Shown: positions 30,716 to 41,479 of the stretch, one piece after another
Layout of the letters: every line of letters begins with the position of its first letter
How positions within the stretch are numbered: position 1 is the first letter of the stretch
Source of the DNA: Nothophaeocryptopus gaeumannii
Lineage: Eukaryota > Ascomycota > Dothideomycetes > Mycosphaerellales > Mycosphaerellaceae
Length of the DNA: 64,000 nucleotides
Assembly: GCA_031771865.1 (NCBI GenBank)
Contig: JASISA010000022.1
Coordinates: 434,001 to 498,000, forward strand
Direction of reading: 5' to 3'
Translations under genes and position numbers: made by a program
Notes under the pieces: generated by a model
Database searches by the model: none
Told to the model about the DNA's origin: nothing
The model's input: the letters and a program-made list of their open reading frames with translations, nothing else

Positions 30716-31933
30716 TCAGATCGTACGCCAGAAGTCGTAAAAGAAACGCACCACAAGATCCCAATCCCGACGAAGTGAAGAGGCTCCGTCAGACTTAAGA
30801 GTCACCGCGACTGCGGTACTTGCTGCTGTTCCAGAGCAGTCGGTTCCCATGATCGGTACCGTGCGCCGCGAATTGATCTTCAACCCTTGCGGCATTGTCG
30901 GAGCCAATGCAGTGGCATGGTAAACCCCCAAGATCCGATTTGCTGTCGGCTCGTGTCTTATCCGGGAGAGCCTTTCCTCCCATGACTTTTTCAAGCTTCC
31001 GTCTTGGTCGTATAGCTGAAGCTCACTCACAACTTGCTTCCAAGCTTGCATAACTTCCTCCACTTCTTTCGCCGACCTCTTGAACCATTCGTAATGTGTG
31101 CGACCGCAGCTGCTGCATAGAATGATCTGATGTCTCTCTCGGCTCATCTCTAAGTAGATGAGTCTCTCTACTCGTTTAGCCTGTGGGACCGCAATCGAAC
31201 AGACTAATGTCGCACCCGTGTGGCAGCTCTGCCAGTGTTGCAGACGCTCTCGAACGTTTTTGCTTACACCAATCTTGATGTACCCCGGGGCTGCAGGCCA
31301 GCAGAACGCATAGACGTTGCCTGGTTGCATATCGGGCTTGGAAAGATCGGATGTCAATACACTTTTGAGATTGTCTTTTGGCTTTGAAGGATACGGTACA
31401 AACAAGGCGGAGTCAAACTCCAGATCCTCCTCTGCTTGCACCAGGCTTCCAGCTCTTCGTGGTCGAAGACAATAGCGTGGCTTATCCGTCTCTGCAGATG
31501 TTGCAACGACTGCGCGCTGGGATTGTCGGATCGGAGTGGTTGTGCCCGTGACTCCCTGGATGGCTTGAGCGTATCTCCCTACCTGGCGGTCGAGAGCCTG
31601 GCAGTCCGCCTCGAGTTTCTGTCGATGGTACTCGCCACAACACCGCAAGAGGACAAATCTCCGCAACAGACTTTCCTTCTGTAGACCGGTCTCCATCCGC
31701 TGGATCTCAATTACTAAGCTCGCAATCTCTTGACCTTCTTGAAAATCTATGGGAAGGTCGCATTGCCTGTGTTTAGGAGAAGGGGCAATGCATCGATTAT
31801 CATGAATGTCCACCCGATAATCTGAAGCTTTTGAGTATGAGTGAGGCGACGGAAGGAGGTGAGGCATGTTGATTTTAGCAGGAGCTGAGCTGCGCTGCGA
31901 TTGCGACGAGGAAGCATTGGGAGAATCGTGCAT
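30716..31933 (-). CDS. GIY-YIG-like / T5orf172 domain protein, 405 aa
   Basis: Intact single exon, convergent with the captain and 84 bp from its stop. Residues about 1-190 are a variable region with a helical segment. The domain begins at GNVYAFCW (about 205), then GYIKIGVSKNVRERLQHW with the invariant-type Arg, RVERLIYLEM with Glu, and CSSCGRTHYEWF (about 273-284), the Cys/His-Glu-Trp-Phe signature of fungal T5orf172/DUF1766 proteins. These share the GIY-YIG nuclease fold; role unknown, presumably DNA-binding or nicking. Start MHDSPNA is preferred over the upstream Met at 31987. Its position beside an intact captain suggests it belongs to the same element. Confidence 0.75.
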   Translation of the reverse strand: MHDSPNASSSQSQRSSAPAKINMPHLLPSPHSYSKASDYRVDIHDNRCIAPSPKHRQCDLPIDFQEGQEIASLVIEIQRMETGLQKESLLRRFVLLRCCGEYHRQKLEADCQALDRQVGRYAQAIQGVTGTTTPIRQSQRAVVATSAETDKPRYCLRPRRAGSLVQAEEDLEFDSALFVPYPSKPKDNLKSVLTSDLSKPDMQPGNVYAFCWPAAPGYIKIGVSKNVRERLQHWQSCHTGATLVCSIAVPQAKRVERLIYLEMSRERHQIILCSSCGRTHYEWFKRSAKEVEEVMQAWKQVVSELQLYDQDGSLKKSWEERLSRIRHEPTANRILGVYHATALAPTMPQGLKINSRRTVPIMGTDCSGTAASTAVAVTLKSDGASSLRRDWDLVVRFFYDFWRTI

Positions 31934-32030
31934 AGCAGGGCTCGTGTATTTCAGAGGGCGAGAAAGATGGTCGCAGATGTGGAGCACCAGTCGCGTGATC
32001 GCAAAGCCACCGATGACAAATAATTACTAG

Positions 32031-32335
32031 AAGTCTTCCCCACCACTCGCACAGACACACCACGCGCACAGTAACCTTTTGCAGCAGCTTCACCGAAAAG
32101 TGACTTATAGATGTTGTGGCCAAAATGGCCATCGCGATAATGAGCTTGATTACAAGACTGATGTTCCTTGGGATGATCAATCTACTCAAGGGCTTTCCAA
32201 CGCACTGCTGGTCAACAGAGAAAGTCTTGTAATGAACGAGATATAGTGGATAATCCATAAGTCACTTTTTGGTGAAGCTGCTGCAAAAAGTGACTGTGCG
32301 CGTGGTGTGTCTGTGCGAGTGGTGGGGAAGACTTC
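32031..32335. mobile_element. MITE with 79-bp terminal inverted repeats and TA duplication
   Basis: TA at 32029-32030 and 32336-32337 flanks a 305-bp element. Arms 32031-32109 and 32257-32335 are inverted copies with only a few transition or transversion differences, starting GAAGTCTTCCCCACC. No ORF. The TA target suggests mobilisation by a Tc1/mariner-type transposase. The ends do not match the Tc1 or Fot1 elements in this window. Confidence 0.8.
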
Positions 32336-33043
32336 TAAGCCGGCTGCATGAATGTCTTGCCTCTCGGGCTAAGGGTCCAAGAAGCGTTATCTTTTCTTGT
32401 TGGAGCTGCCGCCCGAGCGCCAATAGAGTGTGGGATATCGCATCGATAGCATCTGGTCTCGATTCTCTCCATTCTGAACTCCATCTCCTCATAACATTAA
32501 GGAGATGTGAAGGTGGATCTTACAAGCATGAACCTATGATAGGCACAGATAGCGTACGGAATTACAGCCGCTGGGCCCCGCTGGAATGATCCATGAATGC
32601 CCTTCTACGTACTGGCACTCGTTCTTGCAGCCCAAGCTTGGAGGCATACTGTATATAAATCCATTGGCCTCAGGCTGCACTGCTTGACTCGAAAGTAAAG
32701 ATGTGCTTCGAGGACTGGGATGCGCCGAGAAGGAGACCGATATCGAGAAGAGCAGGCGAGTAATTCTGCGTCCAGTGACAAACAACGCGAAGGATCCACA
32801 ACTAGGAGGATGCAGGTCGAACGTGCGGTATAGTTCGGAATAGAGAGTATGCATATCAGCGCTCCATTGGGCTGTACGTACTTTATATGAGCTTGTGGTC
32901 GTTTGTTGACCACAAGCATACTAGAAAACTGCCATTCGTCGCCTGTCGACTATAATCAGTCTGCAAACGCAGATCAAACCGATATATTCTTCTCAAAAAG
33001 CCACTCCCTACATATCTAGCCACTATAGAAGAATCAGATGAAA

Positions 33044-33450
33044 TTATATCGCAACAGGCTTTCGGAGAGAATCTCTGTTGCGAAACATGATACCGTTAGT
33101 GCAGGTGAATGTGCCCATGATACTACTATCGTACTCCAGAAAATCGAGCGGGTCATCGGTCGGTGAAAAATCGAAAGATAGCCCGCATTGGCGGAGCAAA
33201 CGAGATACATCGCGGTGAAGAGAAGGTCGCATGTCGAATGAGCGATCAGCTTCTTCAGCACTTCCGTCGTTTGCATGCGAGGGTGAGTCACGGATGTGCT
33301 GCTGCAGCGCCTGCTCTGTGTCGAAGGCTCGATCGCACTCTTCGCAGTCGAATGTGATTGAGTGTACTGTACCGGTGAGTCGCGGATGTGCTGCTGCAGC
33401 GCCTGAACCGTGTCGAATAGACGATCGCAACTTTCGCAGATCAAAGGCAT
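33044..33450 (-). pseudogene. C2H2 zinc-finger relic with two duplicated fingers and a frameshift
   Basis: From ATG 33450: CESCDRLFDTVQALQQHIRD, then after a one-base-type frame change CEECDRAFDTEQALQQHIRD. The two copies are near identical at protein and DNA level, so the second finger arose by local duplication. The second copy continues with a possible zinc-binding His (HIRDSPSH) and an acidic/aromatic tail (LSFDFSPTDDPLDF) similar to a common dothideomycete C2H2 family. No GT-AG intron rejoins the two frames neatly, so a frameshift is inferred. A DNA- or RNA-binding role would be guesswork. Confidence 0.5.
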
Positions 33451-34944
33451 CCTAGCGTACTAACGAGGATCCCCGGATTGAACCCTCGTTCTATCTGAAG
33501 AGTGCGCTCAGAAGGAGTATAGCGTGGAGTGCGGAGCGATCGCGGATCGTTGTCGCCTTGGGCTTTTATGATTTGTATCAAAGGGCATTCCTGTACTGTA
33601 CTCGATGTCGCTCAGCTGACCAGAATATGCATGATGCATGGCCAGCTCACATTGCGTCGCAGACTGGGCACTGCCTTGCGCACACTGTTTGAACGATAGC
33701 ATGTGCATCGCTACAGCCTACACGTCAAGCGTACGTGGAAAGATTCATGAATTTGGTGGGTGTGCTAACTAGCCCTTTCATTGGTAGCGCTTGTTGGAGG
33801 TATTAGTGGCTCGGGAAATGGCGCAAGAACTGCTTATTTTGACCAGAGTAAGCACAAGGCCTTGATTAGTAGAGAGCTTCACCGGTTTAGGTGGGTCCGC
33901 AGGTAGCGGTTTACCAGCATTGTTTGCACTCACTCCTATCACTCTATCTAGCCCAATAATATCATATCGCAGCCTCGACAGTCTATTGCCATGCTAGAAG
34001 ACTCGTTTTCCGAATTGAAGATCTTAGGCGCCTGGGATGGCAGCAGGCTGATACAGTACTGCAGTATTAGTTGTCTGCGTCTAATATCGAAGTGTCAGTG
34101 TGACATCCTGCATACTCCGGCCTAATGCATGCCATCGCTCATGGGCTGGACAGCTCATTGTGAGCTGCAATCCTGCCTTTTCGCAGGTAGCCGCGGCGTA
34201 ACAGCTCGTATCGCGGCCTTGTGGAGGACAATCGATGCAGCGGCGTTGCAGACGACTGTACATGTATACTGCATTACAGAGTACCCGCCGACCTCTAATC
34301 ACGAGAATTCGAACCAAGGAAGATACACCGTTAGATGACTAAAAGGGTTGAAGGGCAATACATTAAGAGTTCTGTTAGATTTTGCACACCGTGGTGCGTA
34401 TAACGTAAATAGTCTGTTGCCTCTAGGTACTTAGCGCCGGGCGGAATAAACTTCTCTCTCTCTACTACATTACATGCGGCTAGCGGGTAAACGAGGGCCG
34501 AAGTTCGGCCTTTCTCACGATGGACCAGGATGTGGGGAAATCGCCCTGCCTAATATAAATTTACTGTATGAACCGGATAACACCTCCCGTGCAACACTAT
34601 TGACTATAGGTGTAAGTGCGACTAACGCGATCAGGGCGCTTGCATGTCGCCCGCGTCGCTCAGGTTCACGTGAGCCGCGACACGTCGAGGACTGGCGTGA
34701 TGCGCCATGGCCAGTGAAGACCCTAGGGTGGTGCATTCCACGAGGTCGATTGGCCCCAGGACGACGGAGACTCAGCAGGCTTAATTTTATAACAGCTCCT
34801 TTATGCAAGGTGTGCTGAGCAGCGACTGTCCTGTGGGATCTCCGTCATCTGTGGCCGCCCGACCAACACCTTGAGGTGGATTCCGTCTCGTAGCGAGCTG
34901 CCAAAGTACTGTAGAACCCAGGGAGTATAGTAGGCCTTATGGAG
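33451..34944. other. Intergenic, no gene recognised
   Basis: Only short overlapping ORFs. The stretch 34713-34747 is an inverted copy of the repeat unit ending near 35,240. Confidence 0.4.
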
Positions 34945-35262
34945 GAGCTAGCCTCGAGGTGACCGTGACCCTAGGGTCAAGCTGACCTTATGGCGAGCTG
35001 GCCTCGAGGTGGCTGCGACCCCGAGGCCAGGCTGACCTCATGGAAGAGCTGGCCTCGAGGTGGCCGTGACCCCAGGGTCAAGCTGACCTCATGGAAATGC
35101 ACTACCCTAGGGTCTACACAGTCCTGAGGCCGCCCGACCTCGTGGAATGCACCGCCCTGGGGTCTCCGTCATCCTGTGGCCGCCCGACCTCGTGGAGTGT
35201 ACCACCTTAGGGTCTTCACTGTCCTGTGGCCGCCCGACCTCGTGGAATGCATTACCCTAGGG
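34945..35262. repeat. Tandem repeats of about 50 bp in two related families
   Basis: Three units of about 50 bp containing GCTGGCCTCGAGGTGGC and AGCTGACCTCATGG (34945-35094) pass into three to four units containing GGCCGCCCGACCTCGTGG and CCCTAGGGTCT (35097-35262). A reversed copy of the second family lies at 34713-34747, so the block can form a long stem. Confidence 0.75.
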
Positions 35263-35530
35263 TGTCTGAGATTGAAGTGTCTTGGCTCCACTAATTGATC
35301 ATGTATAAGGCAAAGCACATCGACACGACCTGAAATCTGACGCATACATTACCAGAGAGATTCTCGACAAGCAAAAGCAGCTGGACACTTGGTAGTCGTG
35401 CGTATAAACGGCTGACGTGTCGAAAGTCCCGGTGTCGTAAGACGCGTTTGTGTCTATATCTTTCTTCCTACACCTCCTATCCTCAATAATGCTAATGCAG
35501 TCTCTATCGTTTCCTGTTCACCAGCTCGCT

Positions 35531-35845
35531 TCACACAACCAATATATGCCCAGGTATCCGGTCTATAGCTCGACGTATGATAATTTGCAGTTGACTAGGT
35601 AGGTCAGGTGTAAAATTAGTGCACCCGCAACCCGGAACCAACTCAGGCACCTTGAGAGTGTCCAATTTTTGTAAGAGGTCATGCACGTTAGGAAGGTGGA
35701 CTGCCTTCTCAAATGGGCATAGCTCAAGTTCCTCCAGTTGCACATTCCAGGCGTGAAGATGGCCTTCACTGCAATCTGCAGATACGCTATAGAAGTCAAG
35801 AGACGCATTCCGAAGAGCCGCAACAGCACTCAGCAGAACCTGCAT
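35531..35845 (-). CDS. Possible 104-aa protein fragment
   Basis: MQVLLSAVAALRNASLDFY through LEELELCPFEKAVHLPNV and VPGCGCTNFTPDLPSQLQ. Alternating hydrophobic helices look protein-like, perhaps the C-terminal part of a BTB-type protein, but no diagnostic motif is present. Confidence 0.25.
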   Translation of the reverse strand: MQVLLSAVAALRNASLDFYSVSADCSEGHLHAWNVQLEELELCPFEKAVHLPNVHDLLQKLDTLKVPELVPGCGCTNFTPDLPSQLQIIIRRAIDRIPGHILVV

Positions 35846-36435
35846 AGCTCTGTACTTGTAGCTGCCTACTTGAGTTAGTCTTGGAGGCTAGCAACGGGAA
35901 TACGCAACTTGTTCATACCTATAGTAGCCATCGCTTTAGGCAATAGATCAGATTCTCCTCCGATCTCTGCAGCTCGAAAGGATGTAGCCGAGTGTTAACG
36001 AAGGGAAAGATATCCGTGCAGCTTGCAAACGGATAAGTTGATCGAGGTTATCCCGCGAGGCTTATATGGTGGTGAATGAGAGGGTTAGAGATCTGCTCCG
36101 AAAAGGTGACTTATGCTACGGCGACATTGTAGCTCTCTTTTGTTACACCAATAGCTAGCGAAGGTAGTGTTATACCCGCCGCCTTGTGGCAATGGCTCTC
36201 TTGTGGTACTATAATTAACATGCACTATATCAGAGTAACAAGAAACCGCTCAGATCGCTCTGGCGATTGGCACTTGGCACTTAACGGGTCGAGTTCACCA
36301 CAACTAAATTACAGATCTCATCGGAGCGAAGCATCGAGAACACTTACACTCATCCTTAGTATCGAGACATTAGATCTAGCGGTCCTGCTACTCGACGGGT
36401 CTGCAGCATTTCGTGTACACAGTTTAACGTCTTTA
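35846..36435. other. Intergenic
   Basis: No gene or repeat recognised. Confidence 0.4.
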
Positions 36436-38841
36436 CTAGTAGTTTATGAAATTGTCGAACTGGCTATCGTTATGTAGCGACTGAATAGCTATTGCTTTTT
36501 CGCTTTCCCAATCCGTTGGAGGCTGGTCTAGGTCTCTTCCAGATAGGAGACGTTTGGCAATCCAAAAGACAACGATACCTGTATTGCCTACATCCTGAGG
36601 AACTGGAGTTTGCTGTGTTCGGAGTTAGATAGCTGGGTATCTAGGAGTAGAGGTCGACGAACTTTAGCTATGATATATGTGGAAGCCTTCTGAAGAGGGT
36701 TTCCCCATTTGTATCAAGCCACTTTTGAAGCATCTGAGGCAGTCTTAGCGGATATATGAAGGTAAATGGTACTCAGAAACTCACGGAGAAAGTAAATCTA
36801 TCGGTCCCGTCTTCCCATGCACTGTCATATCGATTTATAATATGTTCTTCTTGGTCGAATACCGCTAACTGCCAGTGATGACTTGCAAAGTAAGGCAGAA
36901 GCTGGTAGCGAGAGCGATTGATATCGGCAGAGCAAATCTGAGGTGACCAGGTAGCTGTATCATCTCCTAGTATTGGCTCAGAAATCCTTATGCTTGGCCG
37001 GATGTTGAACGTTAAATGGCCATCTACGTTATTGTTCTCCAGATCGACGCGAAGACTTTCGAACAAATGATCCAAGACATCGGGTGCCAAGTCTTGAGAC
37101 GGTTGCATATATTCCATCTGGGGCTTGATGAAATCGATCTTGGTGCTGAACACTGCCTCTGGCAGTCCTATCCCCTCAACTTCTTGCAGTCTTTCGTCGA
37201 TAGTGTTGTGCGGAGTCGCACTAGATGCGATTGTACTTTCTTGCGGAACCACATTAATCGAGCTCCTAGCGGCAAGGACTGTACTACTCTTAGTAGATGG
37301 CAGGTTATGGGGGTTACCCAACGTTAGTATCTCAGGATTGATTGTGTCAGAACTCGAGAAGTCACAATCTCGTCCATTATGATCTGTAGGACCTGGCGGT
37401 ACGTGCAACGACACTGGCAATACCTGGGATCCTTGGTGAGTATCAGGGGATAGCCATTCAGACTGGGAGCTAAGCTGCGCCCGGAACTGCAACAGGTCCT
37501 CCATCATTCTACTCGCTTTTGCCAGACAATCCGCAAGAGAATGCCGTCGACGCTGAATAGCGTCGACCAAGTGGAGGAATTTCTCGTGCGGTACATAGTT
37601 CAAACTGTAAGAGGTGCATCAGCATGTTAATGGTACACGTCACAGTTTATCAGACTACTTGATTACCTTTCATCAGTCAGCTTCGAAGGGAGTAGAAGAA
37701 GGCTACCGTATCCGAAACGTCTGATCAGTTCCGCCCAGGCCTTGCCGTTGCTCTGCCAATCATTGATTTTGACTGCGGCTTGCTCCCTGGTTTTGCTGGA
37801 GTGACAAAAAATGATGTCGATGAAACGATTTTTCACAATGGCATCCATTCGGCCTTGCTTGTGCGTGAGAGTTATCTCCCTCGTTAGCGAGATCTCTTCC
37901 GTCCACTGTAAGAATATGAGAGGACTTTCCTGAGCAAGCTTGTATGTAGTGTAGAAGTGAGCCAGCATGACCCTTTTCCAGGCTCGCGAAAGCTGTTGAG
38001 AGACGTTGTGATCCACAATTTCTCTAATGAGGCTTGGCAGTGCTTTCAGGAAGCTGGTTGGGTCCGAATGACTGACTGTTAGCAGTCCATCGGGAGCCCA
38101 TGTAGCTGTGATCGAAGTTATTGAACCTTTCGCGTGATTGACAGCTTTTTGCAGCTCATTCCAGTCGATTTCAGCTGCGAATTCATCTGCCACACACGCA
38201 ACAAACTGAGTCACGTCCCATCGGCCATCCTGCTGCCCATATCTCTTCTTCTTCTTCCGGCTAGAAACCAGCTGCTCCGAAGATTTTCCTCCATTCGTGT
38301 TTGTCCTATCTTCAAGTGAGTGTGTATATTTAGCGAGCCTTCTCTTTTTCCCTGCTGATTGTGTGTTCGATGGAAGCATCTGGTGGGAACCATGTGGACT
38401 TCTATCCGTTGCCGGTGCTGGCAGAGGTAACGTAGAATTCGAAGCTGGGTGTAGTCGTCGGGCCACATTATGAAGCGTTCCACAAGTTGATGGTTCCTGT
38501 GTAGGCGTTGCTCCAGGTTTGCCCTTCCAAGTCTGGTCGGTACGAGTGGCACAAGGTCGACAGGTTGTACGCTCAGTCGCATGAGGCTCTAACTGATTTG
38601 GTAACGAGGATAGGTCAACCTGTGGACCTATGCTGACGCACGAACTCGAAGTGAAATTAGTTTGCTCCGCTGTGGCCGCGGGTGGCTTGTGTTGGGAGGT
38701 TCCGCTGTAGATCACGCCGTTTTCCAGCTCCCGAAGTCTGGATATTACTAGCTCGTTTTCGTGATGCAGAACACCTGCTAGACTTGTCCTCTGACGGGCG
38801 ATCTGGTCAATGCACCTATGTATGACTGCATAAGAGTCCAT
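36436..38841 (-). CDS. Multi-exon protein with a C-terminal Ulp1-like (C48) peptidase domain
   Basis: Exon 1 is 38841-37667 (from MDSYAVIHRCID). A 62-bp intron (37666-37605; CTGAT branch, TTACAG acceptor) leads to exon 2, 37604-36785. A further GTGAGT intron (36784-36734) leads to at least one more exon that I cannot place exactly. The N-terminal 390 residues hold a disordered region, a basic patch (GKKRRLAKY, SSRKKKKRYG) and an unknown helical domain. Exon 2 ends in Ulp1-like strands: RYQLLPYFASHHWQLAVFDQ (catalytic-type His) and NRYDSAWEDG (Asp). The last block reads PQDVGNTGIVVFWIAKRLLSG, with Gln in place but Thr where the catalytic Cys is expected. Possibly a dead deSUMOylase-like enzyme. 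Two TAGs lie in the unplaced part, so it may be decaying. Confidence 0.5.
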
Positions 38842-40142
38842 GAAGGGCTTTTCTCGCTACATGTCGTGCGGGGCAATGAGAACAAGTAGTCGACGTAGAT
38901 TATGAGTGCATCAGACAGCCAACAGTATAGGCTTGACACAAGAGTAGTGAAGACGCTGCAACTTCGTGTATTTTTTGTTGGTTGCCAGTAGGAGCGCTTA
39001 AAATAGCAAAACATATCCAAAAATACCACAAGAATCTAGACCTAGCACGGACCTCTTCCCAAGAATGCAACTTGCCAGTCTACAGTGTCGATGCCAACCA
39101 CGAGTTATGACTCAGTTGTCAGGGTCTTTGCTTCTCCCCTCCATGCAAGATTTTCGGCGCCCACCATTCACAATTGCTGTACTATGTGCGGCGATGTGAT
39201 TCGCCAGAGCGTCTTCGAGCTAGCTCACCTCCCAATGTTACGGTGAAAGTGTGGATGATGCTGTACAGTACAGTGATGGTAGGGAAATATCGGTTGGCTC
39301 AAACTCTGAAGGCCGTAATTGACCCCTAACAACCGACAGTAACCTCGCATTAGGTACTGTAAGACGCGTCGCGCTTTGTAGTATTCATCAGCCGCGTTTC
39401 CCCCCCGCAACGTTCGTGATTTTGATACGTGTTAGGAAACAAAAATCTCGAAGACTGAAGATCCCACAGTGTCAGAAAAATATCGCAAGAACAGAAAAGA
39501 GCAGGCCCGCGAACGCTGAGTATCTTGTAGGAAATATCTGGTCTTTTGGCAGGCAACTCAGCACCGTCGAGAAGACGTCAGCTGACTTGCGCAGAATAGC
39601 GGTCTCGATCGCCAGACGCTGGCCAGCGGCGTGGTCTTAACGGAGAATGGAGTGCGCCCTGAAGCATTACTGTAGCCGTGAGTTTATTTGCGCTATGAGG
39701 ATTTAGTAAAGCTGACGCAAATCCTGCTGTAGGCCTTTATCAAGGAAGTGCGAAGAAGAAACGCGCCCGGAACGGCTTGTCTGAGTGGGGAGATAGAGAC
39801 GACGCTTCAAAAGCGTACTCGAGAAAGAACGCACTGCTCTCATACTAGCTCTACATGCGGAGGCAAGATAGCAGAGAGCTTTTGCAAAGCAATCCAACTC
39901 GTTGAAGCGCTGCCGAACGATGGTTGCGATCTCATTTAGATGCGTAGACGTTGCAACGACCTGGCAGCCTAAATGTGCACACGTTGTTAAAATAATGGAA
40001 GGTAGGCTAGAGACTGAGATTTGGGGGCGCTTTGACAGCTTCTGCGATGAAAATGCGAATTCTCAGGATTCGCTGCTTGCGCGTACTCGCCGTTGCCGGG
40101 TGGAAAAGCTTTCGGACGAGAGTAGGCCGTATTCCGGTAAGC
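38842..40142. other. Intergenic
   Basis: About 1.3 kb with short, unconvincing ORFs on both strands. No known repeat recognised. Confidence 0.4.
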
Positions 40143-40144
40143 TA

Positions 40145-41477
40145 CAGTACTAGGGCAAAAGTCTTGGCACTTCCGAACTTCGCGACTTGACGCGTTTCTT
40201 GTCTATCATCTTCACTACTACAACTACAATGCCTCGCCGCAAGCCACTACAAGACCTTAACGTGAATATAACTTCGCGCAAAGAGCTTTCCAACGATACA
40301 AAAAGCAGATTATACGGACGTGCGCTTGCAGGGCAATCAAGCCTAAAAATTGCAGCCGAAGAACACCTCAAGCCTCGCTCAGTCTACCGTGTAATTAAGC
40401 ACGCCTTAGAGCGCGGTACTACTACCAATCTACCTCGTTCTGGCAGGCCTAAGATCTACAGTCCTTAGGACGATCGTCAGGTCGTTCGGTACGCTCGCCT
40501 ACACCCAAAATTCACGTACCAGGACCTGGCGCGCGAGACAGGCCTAAATCTCAGCCGAGATACCTTTAGGTCGATACTTAGGAACGCAGGCATCACCAAT
40601 TGGCGAGCTAAAAGGCGTCCAGCCCTTACAGAAGAGTATGCGAGGCTACGGCTACAGCTTGCCCTAGCCAATCTAAACCTAGACTAGTCGAAAGTCATCT
40701 TCTCAGACGAGTGCTCGGTTGAGAAAGGCATTGGCAAGCAAAGGGCATAGTCCTTCGGCTACCCCTCTGAGAAATGGGACCATAATAAGGTCAACGAGTA
40801 CCCAAAGGGCAAGCAAGGATCTATTATAGTTTGGGGGGCTATTTGCCTTACTTTTGGCATGTTAGAGCTCATAGTAATGGAGCGGGATTCGAACTCAGCA
40901 AATGGAGGGTATTCGTCGATATCCTACACTAATGCGCTTACCGATGGACTTCTACCTACCTATAATGGCGAGACCTATATGCAAGATAATGCCCCCGTAC
41001 ATACGTCTCGTTATACTACCAACTGGTTGGCTATAGAAGGCGTCTACGTGCTTCCGAATTGGCCGCCATATTCGCCAGATTTCAACCCTATCGAACATCT
41101 CTGGCCACGATTGAAAGAGAAGATCTATATACTTCACCCATGGATCCTCGATCTTACCAACAAGCAAGCTCAAGAAGACGCCCTTCGTAAGTACCTACCA
41201 GAGGCGTGGCGACTTATCGCATTAGAAGTTAACCATGGGTGTCTGAATTTGATGAAAAGCCGGCTTCAGGCCTGTATCGACGCCGGGGGTTGGCACACCT
41301 CATATTGACGCAACCATATATGCATAGCTTCAATATAGGCACCTTTAGCATTATTCAGAACCAATGAATACGTGATTTGACCTAATATTGATCGAGATCT
41401 ATCGACAAGAAGTTGACCTTGTAGTTACTAATTTAGCGCCAAGACCCGGAAGTGCCATGACTTTTGCCGCAAGACTG
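40145..41477 (+). mobile_element. Tc1-like transposon, complete but degenerate
   Basis: TA duplications at 40143-40144 and 41478-41479 flank a 1,333-bp element. About 30-bp terminal inverted repeats start CAGTACTAGG on the left and CAGTCTTGCG (reverse strand) on the right; including the TA, 27 of 32 positions match. The inner part (GGCAAAAGTC-TGGCACTTCC) is nearly perfect. It carries one transposase gene. Confidence 0.9.
40229..41308 (+). pseudogene. Tc1-type transposase with three in-frame TAGs
   Basis: ATG 40229 (MPRRKPLQDL). One frame runs to TGA 41306, broken only by TAG at 40466, 40685 and 40748. The last two sit where Trp is expected (LD-stop-SKVIFSDE, QRA-stop-SFGYPSEKW). Parts in order: helix-turn-helix DNA-binding domains (SLKIAAEEHLKPRSVYRVI; TYQDLARETGLNLSRDTFR), first Asp in FSDECSVEKG, second Asp in MQDNAPVHTS, and Glu in DFNPIEHLWPRLKE, about 35 residues apart. 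This is the Tc1/mariner DDE superfamily. There is no frameshift; the damage is purely point transitions. Confidence 0.85.
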
Positions 41478-41479
41478 TA

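Noticed and set aside
33440..33510. Possible tRNA around a GGGTTCAATCC-like motif
   Set aside because: No consistent acceptor or anticodon stem could be drawn.
40870..40960. tRNA-like stretch (GTTCGAATC and GGTAAGCGC on the minus strand)
   Set aside because: It lies inside the Tc1 transposase coding frame, and the T-arm stem does not pair; coincidental similarity.
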